Below are positions 1 through 8,700 of a DNA stretch of 64,000 bases, one piece after another. Location of the stretch: positions 62,001-126,000 of the forward strand of contig NZ_BDCG01000006.1 of the NCBI RefSeq assembly GCF_001613385.1, in the 5' to 3' direction. The notes beneath the pieces were generated by a model, which searched no databases, was not told the origin of the DNA, and worked only from the letters and a program-made list of their open reading frames with translations. Every line of letters starts with the position of its first letter. Position 1 is the first letter of the stretch. The translations under genes were made by a program, and so were the position numbers. This stretch comes from Nocardia flavorosea NBRC 108225. GTDB taxonomy: Bacteria; Actinomycetota; Actinomycetes; Mycobacteriales; Mycobacteriaceae.

Positions 1-537
1 GTTGTGCTGACGAGCCAGCAGGACACGGTCGCCGCCGTCGTGGATCAAGCAGATCACAGCCGGATCGGTGCGCGGGAAATCCTCCCGGCCGTCCTCGGTC
101 ACCCGTGACCACCCGGCCTTGGCGGGGATCATCGGACTGCCGTCGGCACCGTGGAACGCTGCCCCGGCATGCCAGTTGATCAGGGCGAGTGCGGCCGACA
201 GCACTCCGGCGGTGAAATCGTCGATCCGGCTGTCGGCGAGCTGACGCAGGTCCCGTAGTTCGCCGGCGAGTTCGCGATCACGGACAGCCCACAGATGCAC
301 ACCGTCACGGACACCGATGAACACCGCCTCCGGGCTCGGCTCGTCCGACAGTTCGGTAGCGGCTTCCCAGACCAGAGCCCCGGATTCGTAACGCACCGCA
401 CCGCGCCGCCCGATCCGTAACAGCCGGGCGGTGGCCCAGCCTTCCTTCAGCGCATGTGCGTCGCCGCGCAGATGGTCGGCGCGGTCGAGCGCCGAACGGG
501 ACAACAAAGGGATCTGGTTGAGCTCGAATACCGCCAC
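1..537 (-). CDS. nudC: NAD(+)/NADH pyrophosphatase NudC, N-terminal part (runs off the left edge)
   Basis: About 179 codons are visible. The frame opens with a GTG whose product begins VAVFELNQIPLLSRSALDRA, and it stays open to the window edge. The N-terminal domain is followed by FPRTDPAVICLIHDGGDRVLLARQ, which is where the Nudix fold begins in NudC; the Nudix box itself lies outside the window. NudC hydrolyses NAD(H) to NMN(H) and AMP and can remove NAD caps from RNA. In M. tuberculosis nudC (Rv3199c) also sits next to the K+ channel gene and adnB, so the order supports the call. No strong Shine-Dalgarno sequence is seen before the GTG. Confidence 0.8.
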   Translation of the reverse strand, partial: MAVFELNQIPLLSRSALDRADHLRGDAHALKEGWATARLLRIGRRGAVRYESGALVWEAATELSDEPSPEAVFIGVRDGVHLWAVRDRELAGELRDLRQLADSRIDDFTAGVLSAALALINWHAGAAFHGADGSPMIPAKAGWSRVTEDGREDFPRTDPAVICLIHDGGDRVLLARQHN

Positions 538-577
538 GTCCCGAGACTATCGCGGCGCGAACCGCGGGGTATCCGGG

Positions 578-1654
578 TCAGCGAGAGCGACGGATATAGA
601 GCAGTTTGTCCCCGGATTCCAGGGCGTCGACGGCCGCGTCACCCACCCGGACCAGCTCGCCGCCGCGCACCACACCGAGCACGATATCGCTGAGGTGGCG
701 TGGCGATCCGCCGACCTCACCCGGCTCGACCTCGCGTTCGGCGACCGCGAAACCGTGTTCCGGGGTGAGCAGATCCTCCATCATCTCCACGACGCTGGGT
801 GTGGTGGTCGCGATACCGAGCAGCCGGCCGGTGGTCTCCGAGGACACCACCACCGAGTCGGCACCGGATTGGCGCAGTAGATGGGTGTTCTCCGATTCCC
901 GGATCGAGGCGACGATCTTCGCTTTCTTGGTGAGCTCGCGCGCGCTCAGGGTGACCAGCACCGCGGTGTCGTCGCGGTTGGCGGCCACGATGACCGAGGC
1001 CGCGTTCTGGACCCCCGCCAACCGCAGCACATCGGATTGCGTGGCCGTCCCGTGCACGGTGACCAGGCCCGCGGTGGCGGCGGCTTCGAGGGCCACGGCG
1101 TCGGTGTCGACGACAACGATTTCTGAGGGCTGCACCCCGTCCCCGAGCATGGCGTCGATAGCGGTGCGGCCTTTGGTGCCGTACCCGACGACGACGGTGT
1201 GATTACGCACGGTGCGCCTCCAACGCTGGATCTTCAAGGCCTGGCGGGAACGTTCGGTGAGCACCGCCAGGGTGGTGCCGACCAGGACGATGAGGAACAG
1301 CACCCGAAGTGGTGTGATGACGAAGATGTTCACCAGCCGGGCCGCGTCGGTCACCGGCGAGATATCGCCGTAACCGGTGGTCGACAGCGACACGGTCGCG
1401 TAGTAGAACGCATCGAGCAAACTCACCGAACCGTCGGCGCTGTCGTCGTAACCGTCGCGGCCGAGATAGACGACGATCGCGGCGGTGCACAGCAGGCCGA
1501 TCGCGAACAGCACCCGGCGGGTCAGCGAAATCCACGGGCTGTTCTGCACCTCCGGGATACGCAGCACCCCGACCAACGCGAAATCCGGACGCTCGCCGCC
1601 GAGCCGGCCCCGGCCACCCAGCTGAGCGAACCGGGCCCGGACCGGGGCTACCAT
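578..1654 (-). CDS. Two-TM potassium channel with RCK/TrkA-N regulatory domain
   Basis: 358 aa from an ATG at 1654; the open frame runs further upstream, but that part looks non-coding. A transmembrane helix (VLFAIGLLCTAAIVVYL) is followed by a pore loop with the selectivity filter TTGYGD near residue 90, a second helix (VNIFVITPLRVLFLIVLVG), and a Rossmann-type RCK domain with the nucleotide-binding GxGxxG (VVGYGTKG) near residue 153. A C-terminal RCK_C-like part ends the protein. It should be an inner-membrane K+ channel gated by a cytoplasmic ligand. It is the counterpart of Rv3200c and lies downstream of adnA-adnB on the same strand. Confidence 0.85.
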   Translation of the reverse strand: MVAPVRARFAQLGGRGRLGGERPDFALVGVLRIPEVQNSPWISLTRRVLFAIGLLCTAAIVVYLGRDGYDDSADGSVSLLDAFYYATVSLSTTGYGDISPVTDAARLVNIFVITPLRVLFLIVLVGTTLAVLTERSRQALKIQRWRRTVRNHTVVVGYGTKGRTAIDAMLGDGVQPSEIVVVDTDAVALEAAATAGLVTVHGTATQSDVLRLAGVQNAASVIVAANRDDTAVLVTLSARELTKKAKIVASIRESENTHLLRQSGADSVVVSSETTGRLLGIATTTPSVVEMMEDLLTPEHGFAVAEREVEPGEVGGSPRHLSDIVLGVVRGGELVRVGDAAVDALESGDKLLYIRRSR

Positions 1655-1792
1655 CCGATACCCCGGGAATTCGACACCCTCAGTCCCTCCGACACAGCTC
1701 GGGAGCCTACCCCTCGCAGACGGTCCGGCCCGTTGCGCGCCCTGTGGTCCACGGGCCGTCTTCGCCGGTATCCGCCGATTACGGTGGATACC

Positions 1793-2209
1793 ATGGCAGA
1801 CGACACACCTCCGGATACCATTCGCGATCCCGGCCGCACCCCCGCCCTGCGCCTGGCCGCGATCCTGCTGGGTGCCGGGGTCATGCATTTCGTGGCACCC
1901 ACACCGTTCGATTCCATCGTCCCGAAGCGGCTGCCCGGGAAAGCACGCTCCTATACCTACTGGTCCGGTGTGGCCGAAATCGGTGTCGGGACCGCATTGT
2001 TGATCCCGAAGACCCGGCGGCTCGGTGGCCGGCTGGCGGCGTTGCTGTTCCTCGCGGTGTTCCCCGCCAACATCCAGTTCACGGCCGATTCGTTGGGCAA
2101 CCCGAAGGCGCCGTTGGCACTCCAGGCGATCTCCCTGCTCCGGCTGCCCTTACAGGTGCCGTTGATCACCCAGGCGTTGGCGGTGGGTCGCCGGGCACCG
2201 CGTCCCTGA
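1793..2209 (+). CDS. DoxX-family membrane protein
   Basis: 138 aa starting at an ATG at 1793. The sequence shows an amphipathic N-terminus (LRLAAILLGAGVMHF), then YWSGVAEIGVGTALLIP, LGGRLAALLFLAVFPANIQF and LQAISLLRLPLQVPLI, that is four hydrophobic segments typical of short DoxX/SURF4-like proteins. The HF near residue 30 and the AVFPAN motif are characteristic of this family. The substrate and exact role are unknown; DoxX proteins have been linked to redox and thiol stress. It sits convergent to adnB and divergent to the K+ channel gene. No counterpart at this position in M. tuberculosis is recalled. Confidence 0.7.
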   Translation: MADDTPPDTIRDPGRTPALRLAAILLGAGVMHFVAPTPFDSIVPKRLPGKARSYTYWSGVAEIGVGTALLIPKTRRLGGRLAALLFLAVFPANIQFTADSLGNPKAPLALQAISLLRLPLQVPLITQALAVGRRAPRP

Positions 2210-2382
2210 ACGGACGCGCGCGACGGGGCACGGACCGGGCAGACTCCGCCACGCGGACCGTCCGGGGCAGGGTGAGGCTCATGGTCACAGCCCGCGTCCC
2301 CGGCACTCGGCCGGCCCGGTGCCTCGATGTGCTCACCGGGATAGGCGCGTACCCCCCGGCACGCCACCGGACGCCCCGACCG

Positions 2383-5300
2383 TTACTGCCGGGATTTCTC
2401 GTCCGGAAAGCCGACGCGTTCCGCCCCCGGTGTATTCGTGAGCAGTTCGGTGAGTTCCGCGGGTCCGGGCAACCGCTCAGGGGAGACGGTCCGGCCGGTG
2501 TGTACATAGTGGAAGGCGGCGCCCACCCGCTTCAGCACCTGCTCTTCGGTTTCTCCGGTACGCGCGGCCAACAGGCGCGCCCAGGCGAGGCGGTAGACGG
2601 CCAGCTGCATGGCGACCGCGGGTTCGTCGGCGGGACCGGGTTCGGCGCCGGTTTTCCAGTCGACGACGATCCAGCCGTCTCCCGGCTCGGCGAAAACGGC
2701 GTCCATCCGGCCACGGATCACGATCCCGGCGATGGTGGTTTCGAACGGCACCTCGATCTCCACCGGTCGGCGCGCCGACCAGCGCGAGGAAAGAAAAGCC
2801 TCCTGCATCCTGGCCAGTTCCACATCGGCCGCCGCACCGGCGTCCGCGGAGCCGGGCAGATCGTCGAGGCCGGGGAGCTGGTCGGTGGCGAACCAGCGCT
2901 GGACCCAGGCGTGGAAGGCAGTGCCGCGGCGTGCCAGCGGATTCGGCGGGTACGGCAGTGGACGGCGCAGCCGGGCGGCGAGTTTACCCGGGTCGGCGCG
3001 CATTTCGACCAGCGCGGTCGCCGGGAGCTGGCTGGGCAGTTCCACATCGGTGACCGCGGCCTCCGTCGACCGGAATTCGGCGAGCAGCGCATCGACATCG
3101 GCGGACCAGCCGTCCGGATCGTCGTCCGGTTCCGGTTCGGGTGCTCCGGCGGCGAGATCGGCCAGTGCGGCGTTCACCAGGGCGGCACCGTCCTCGATAT
3201 CGGTGCGCCGGGCACCCAGCGGATCGCTGGGCCAGGGCGCGGTATCCGGGGTCGCGGCCAGCGGGTTCGTCTCGCCCTCTTCGGGTTCCGGCGCCCAATG
3301 CGCGATATCCATACCGCTGTCCGGCGACTCGGCGGCGGCCTTCACTTCGAGCAGGAACTCCGACGGACCTTTCGGTTTGTCGCCGGATTCGGGCCAGTGG
3401 TGGGCGGAGACCAGCAGTACACGTTCGGTTCTGGTCAGCGCGACATAGAAGAGCCGGCGGTCCTCGTCCAACCGGCGGTGCTGTAGCGCCTTCTTGTGCG
3501 CGGTCAGGCAACGCTGCAGGTCGGCACGGTCGGCGCAGTCGGCGAGATCGAGCACCGGCACGCCGTCCGGCGAATCGGCAGTGGCGCGGTCACCACGCAG
3601 CGAGGTGGGCAGCTCGGCCAGCGCACCCAGCCAGGTGTTCACCCCGCGGGTGGACGGGAACACCTCCTTGCACACATGGGGCACCGCGACCACCTCCCAT
3701 TCCAAGCCTTTGGCCGCGTGCACGGTGAGCACCTGAACGCGGTCCGGGGCGACCTCCACCTCTCCGGGTTCCAGGCCGTTCTCCACCGATTCCGCGGCCG
3801 CGAGAAATGCCAGCAACCCGCCGAGGCTCGCCCCGGTATCCGCGGCATAACCGGCCACGACTTCGGCGAAAGCATCCAGATGTTCGCGTCCGGCACCGGA
3901 ACCGGTCAGGGCACGCCGCGCCTGCGCCTCCACACCGACCCCGATGGTGCGCTCCACATCGGCGACCAGTTCGGTCAGCGGCTGCCCGGCTCGTTCGCGC
4001 AGCGTTGCCAGTTCCGCGCCCAGCGTGGTGATCCGCCGATACCCGGCGGCCGAATAGCGTTGCGGCGGGCCGGGGTCGGCAATCGCGTCGGCCAGCCCGG
4101 CACGTTCGGCAGGTTCCGGCGCGACCTCGCGCAACGCGGCGGCCAGTGTCGCCGCATCGGTGATTTCGCCGCCGGGGTCGTGGCCGATCGACAGTTCCCG
4201 CGCCCGCCGGGCCAGTGCGGCCAGATCGGCCACGCCCAGCCGCCAGCGGGCGCCGGTGAGGATCCGCACCGCCGCGCTACCGGCCGCCGGGTCGGCGATT
4301 AGGCGCAGGGTCGCGACGATATCGGCGACCTCCGGGGTCGCCAGCAGTCCGCCGAGACCGACGATCTCCACCGGCAGCCCGTGAGCGCGTAACTGTTCGG
4401 CGAGCTCGGCGGCATCGGCATTACGGCGGATCAGCACCGCGGAGGTGGGCGGTGGCCGTTGCGCATCGCGGGCGCGCGCCCATTCGGCGGCGATCCGCTC
4501 GGCGATCCAGCGGCGTTCGCCGGTCACGGTGGCGCACAACGCGAGAGCGAGATCGCCGCGGACGGCCTCGGGTTTGGCCCGCAGCGGATCCACCGTGACC
4601 CCGCCACTCGCACGGGCCGCGGCACGCAGCGGCTCGACGACCGTATTCGCCAGATTCAGCGCCTCCGGCGGGTTTCGCCAGCTGGTGAGCAGCGGCAGCA
4701 CCGGCGCCGGATCGCCCGGTCCGCGCGGGAAATCGGTGGTGAACCTGGGCAGGTTGGCCGCCGAGGCACCACGCCACCCGTAGATCGACTGCATGGGATC
4801 GCCGACCGCGGTCACCGCCGGAGGCTGCGGTTCGCTGCGCCGGGGGCCACTGCGTTCGGCCGCATACCCGGCACCGAACAGAGCCGAGAGCAGGATGCGC
4901 TGCGCGTGACCGGTGTCCTGGTATTCGTCGAGCAGCACCAGCCGGAACCGCGCGCGCTCGGCATCGGCGACCTCGCGATGTTCGGCTGCGAGACGCGCCG
5001 CCAGCGACATCTGGGCCCCGAAGTCGAGTGCACCGCGGCGATGGAGGGTTTCGCGGAGTTGCCGGACCAGCGGCAACAACGCGACCCGCTCCCGCTGCGC
5101 CCGCAGAATCGCCAGCAGCTCCTTGTTCGGTCCGCCGCGCTGGCGGGGCCCGGGCGGCAGGGTGTGGACCAGTTTCTCCAGCTCGGTATGTGCCTCGGAC
5201 AGCTGTTCGGGTTCGACGAGATGTTCGGCGAGCTGACCGGACAGTGCGAGAACTGCCTCGGTGACGGTCAACGGTGCGCGATCGGTCTCCAGATCGCCGT

Positions 5301-5778
5301 CCCAGCCGCGCACCACCTGATGCGCGATCTGCCACAGCTGGGTTTCGGTGAGCAGCGCCGCCGACGGTTCCACCGGCAGCAGCAACCCGTGTTCGCGAAG
5401 CAACCGGCCGGCGTAGGAGTGATAGGTACTGATCTCCGGTTCCGCGGCGGTCAGAGTGGTGCGCAGCTCACCGGTGGGGTCCAGGTCGCGCAGAAGGCGG
5501 GAACCGGCCAGCCGGGCCAGCCGGGTCCGGATCCGGGCGGTGAGCTGCTGGGCGGCCTTCCGGGTGAAGGTCAGGCCCAGTACTTCCTCCGGGGTGACGA
5601 GGCGGTTGGCCACCATCCAGACGACCCGCGCCGCCATGGTCTCGGTTTTCCCCGCGCCCGCACCCGCCACCACCAGCGCCGGACCCGGTGGCGCGGCGAT
5701 CACCGCGGCCTGTTCCGCGGTCGGCGGAGGTAGACCGAGCGCGTCGGCCAGCTGCCCCGGTGTGACCCGGGCGCTCAC
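2383..5778 (-). CDS. adnB: AdnB subunit of the AdnAB helicase-nuclease
   Basis: 1131 aa. The start is a GTG whose bases overlap the stop of adnA (GTGA), implying coupled translation. The UvrD-type SF1A motor has Walker A GAGAGKT near residues 39-45, motif II DEYQDT, GDPMQSIYGWRGA, and motif V/VI (LTVHAAKGLEWE, FYVALTR). A RecB-family nuclease follows at the C-terminus (GRMDAVF, then IVVDWKTG, with the Asp and Lys of the D-x(n)-DxK core). With AdnA it forms the heterodimer that resects double-strand breaks in mycobacteria and relatives; AdnB is the leading motor. Length is close to the roughly 1100 aa of mycobacterial AdnB (Rv3201c). Confidence 0.93.
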   Translation of the reverse strand: MSARVTPGQLADALGLPPPTAEQAAVIAAPPGPALVVAGAGAGKTETMAARVVWMVANRLVTPEEVLGLTFTRKAAQQLTARIRTRLARLAGSRLLRDLDPTGELRTTLTAAEPEISTYHSYAGRLLREHGLLLPVEPSAALLTETQLWQIAHQVVRGWDGDLETDRAPLTVTEAVLALSGQLAEHLVEPEQLSEAHTELEKLVHTLPPGPRQRGGPNKELLAILRAQRERVALLPLVRQLRETLHRRGALDFGAQMSLAARLAAEHREVADAERARFRLVLLDEYQDTGHAQRILLSALFGAGYAAERSGPRRSEPQPPAVTAVGDPMQSIYGWRGASAANLPRFTTDFPRGPGDPAPVLPLLTSWRNPPEALNLANTVVEPLRAAARASGGVTVDPLRAKPEAVRGDLALALCATVTGERRWIAERIAAEWARARDAQRPPPTSAVLIRRNADAAELAEQLRAHGLPVEIVGLGGLLATPEVADIVATLRLIADPAAGSAAVRILTGARWRLGVADLAALARRARELSIGHDPGGEITDAATLAAALREVAPEPAERAGLADAIADPGPPQRYSAAGYRRITTLGAELATLRERAGQPLTELVADVERTIGVGVEAQARRALTGSGAGREHLDAFAEVVAGYAADTGASLGGLLAFLAAAESVENGLEPGEVEVAPDRVQVLTVHAAKGLEWEVVAVPHVCKEVFPSTRGVNTWLGALAELPTSLRGDRATADSPDGVPVLDLADCADRADLQRCLTAHKKALQHRRLDEDRRLFYVALTRTERVLLVSAHHWPESGDKPKGPSEFLLEVKAAAESPDSGMDIAHWAPEPEEGETNPLAATPDTAPWPSDPLGARRTDIEDGAALVNAALADLAAGAPEPEPDDDPDGWSADVDALLAEFRSTEAAVTDVELPSQLPATALVEMRADPGKLAARLRRPLPYPPNPLARRGTAFHAWVQRWFATDQLPGLDDLPGSADAGAAADVELARMQEAFLSSRWSARRPVEIEVPFETTIAGIVIRGRMDAVFAEPGDGWIVVDWKTGAEPGPADEPAVAMQLAVYRLAWARLLAARTGETEEQVLKRVGAAFHYVHTGRTVSPERLPGPAELTELLTNTPGAERVGFPDEKSRQ

Positions 5779-8700
5779 TCGTCGGTCACCTGACGTCCGG
5801 CGTCCTGCACCGGGCAGCTGTTCTTCACGGCGCAGTGGCGGCAGCCGTCGTTGCGGATCGCCAGGAAACCGGGTCCCGCGGTGGTCGCCGCGGCCGTGTG
5901 GATCGTGTCCCGCCAGGCGTCGAGGGCTTCGGCGTCGAATGCCGGTTGGACCCGTTCCTTCGCGACCCCGCTGGAAGCCGGCAGCCCGACATACACCAGC
6001 CGCGCACCGCCGGGTTCGGGGTCGGCCGTGGTGTCGTCGAGCGCGCCCGCGGCCGCGGCGACCTGGTAGGTCGCCAGCTGGGCGTGCTGCGCGGCATCTG
6101 CCTCGCTCACCGGGTTCTTCCCGGTTTTCACGTCCACGATCACGAACCGGCCCCGGTCGTCGCGTTCGAGGCGGTCGATCCGGCCGCGGATCCGGACCGC
6201 GGGTGCCTCCCCGCCGCGACCGGGCAGTTCGCAATCGACCGGAACCTCGACACCGGCCTGCGTCAGTTCGGCCCGGGTACTGCGCACCCAGGCCACGAAC
6301 GCGTCCAGCATGGCCTCGGTGCGGCGCAGTTCCTGCCGGGAGTGCCAGCTGGTTTCGGGATCGATACTCGTCCAGCTCCGGGCCAGTTCGGCACGTACCC
6401 GGTCGAGCGGCACCCGCCCCGCGAGCGCCTGCACCAGGGTGTGCACCAGGGTTCCCTTCACAGCGTGCGGATTCTCCCCGTCCGACCCGCCGTGCCGTTC
6501 CAGCGCCCAGCGCAGCGGGCAGGTGCGCAGCAGTTCGACCGTCGACGGGGACAGCGCGACCGGCCCGTCGTCCTCCCACAGCGTCTCGGTGGTGCTGAGA
6601 CCGGGGATGCCGTACCAGTCGCCGGACGCGGTACCGGGTATCCCGGCCAGCGCCAGCCGGGCCAGCTGCGCGGCGGCGCGGCGGCGCCGCTCGGCACCGG
6701 CGTCCGGATCGCAGACAACCGCCCGCAGTTCGGCCACCAGGGCATGCAACGCCAGCACCCGGCCCGGCTCCGCGATCGGGAGAGCGCCGGGCTCACCGTC
6801 GGACTCGCCGCCGACCAGTTCGGCCAGGAACCGGGACGGCACCAGATCGCGTTCACCGGTCACCGATTCCACGGCCGTCACCAGCAGGGAACGCCGGGCC
6901 CGGCTGCACGCGAGGAACAGCAGCCGGCGTTCCTCGGCCAGAATCGGCGCGGACCGGCTCACCCGCTCGGTGATACCGGCGACGTGATCCACCAGGTCCT
7001 CGGTATGCAACAGGGTGCCGCGGGGGCGCGGATCCGGCCAGATCCCCTCCTGTACCCCGGCAACCGCGACGACCTCCCATTCCCGCCCGGCCGCGGCATG
7101 CGCACTCAGCAGATCGACGGCCTCGTCCTGCCGCGACCGCGCCGCGCGCTCCTGCGCGATCTGCTGCTCGGTCAGGTATTCCACGAAACCCTCGATGGTC
7201 GCGCCCGGTAGCCGGTCGGTATAGGCGGCCGCCGCATCGAACAGCGCGACCGCCGCGTCGAGATCGCGATCGGCCTGCATTCCCGCCGCCCCGCCGCGCT
7301 CCGACTGCGCCAGCCAGCGCTTCTCCAGTCGCGATCCGGTCCACAGCGCCCACAGCACATCCTCGACGCTGCCGCCGTCGCGGCGGACCCGGCGGGCCCG
7401 GTCGAGCGCGCGCAACGCCCGGTTCAGCGGTGCGAGCTCGACCTCGGTGAGACCCGCGAGGATCCGCTCGTCCCCCGCCCCCAGGAGCAGGTCACGCAGA
7501 ATATCCACCGAGGGCCGATCGGAAATCGGTCCGATGCCGTCGGCGGTACCGGTATCGTCGACGGCCGTCCGGCCGGAGCCCGAAGACGAACCGGTGGAGA
7601 CATTGCCGTCTCCGTCTCGGCCACCGGCGGACGGGCGAGTGCCCCGAGGCGAACCGGTGGTACCACCACCGTCGCGACCCCCTGGTGCCGCACGACGGCC
7701 CGCCACGCCCGTGCGGTACCCGGCCGACACATCTTCGGCATCCTGGAGACCGGCCCCGCTGCCGGCCCCATCCGGCGACCGGATTTCCTGCACGGGCGGC
7801 ACGCCGGTTTCCGCGTTCACGAACTGCCCTGCCGGATCCGGGGCCGTGCCGGGCGACCGATGCGCTTGGACGGTCCCGGACCGTCCGGCGACCGCACCGT
7901 CGCTCCGGGTGGAGTCTCGATGGCCCACAGCACGCTGCGCAGCCGGAGGAGAGCCGGTCGGCCACAGATGATCCGGGCCGAGGGATCCGGCGAGATCGTC
8001 CCCGGGCGCGCCGACATGGTCCGGCCCGGGCTCGCCGGGCTCGGCCGGGCCCCCGGCCCGGTCCACCGGAGCCCGCTGCAGGTCGTATGCAGGCGACAAA
8101 GAGCCGGAGCTGTTGTGGCTGTCCCGGCCCTCCGGCGGCGATCCGAATCCGTCGCCGCCGCCCGAGTGCGCCCGTGGTCGCCCGGACCCGTCGTCTGTAT
8201 CGGCAGGAGCCGGCTGCGGTCCGAACTCGTCGTGCTCCCCGCCCGCCGCCACCAGATGGCTCGCCACCGTGGGTGCGGTGCCTTCGCCGGGAAAATCCGG
8301 CGAAGGACCGAACTCGTCGTCTTCGTCCGGGCGCTCCGGTGCAAGCCCGTCCCACGGATCGTCGTAGGGGAGGTCCCCGTCGAGGCCGAACCAGTCTTCG
8401 TCCTCGGCGTAGCGGACGGTGTCGTCGGCGAGACGGTCCGCGTCACGGAAGAATTCGGGGTCCGGGAAGTCCTCGGGGCGGTGCGCCTGTGGTGAATCCG
8501 GGTCGGGAATCGGCGGCTCGTATTCCGGTTCGATCGGGGCGTATTCGGGTTCGGACAGGCCGGTTACCGGTTCGGGAAGCGCATCTCCGGGTTCGGACGT
8601 TTGGCCCGCAGCATCCCCCGGCTCGCGCGGTTCGCCCGCAGCATCTGCGCTGGCCGGCGTCGACCGGGTGAGTTCGAGAGTGGTCCGCCGGATTCCGCGG

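Noticed and set aside
1744..3486. Long open frame of 580 codons on the plus strand antisense to adnB
   Set aside because: High-GC shadow of the real gene; no motifs, no ribosome site, and it crosses the end of DoxX and adnB.
4421..5335. Long antisense/offset frames inside adnB and adnA
   Set aside because: Arg/Gly/Ala-rich composition typical of shifted frames of GC-rich genes; the real frames carry complete helicase motifs.
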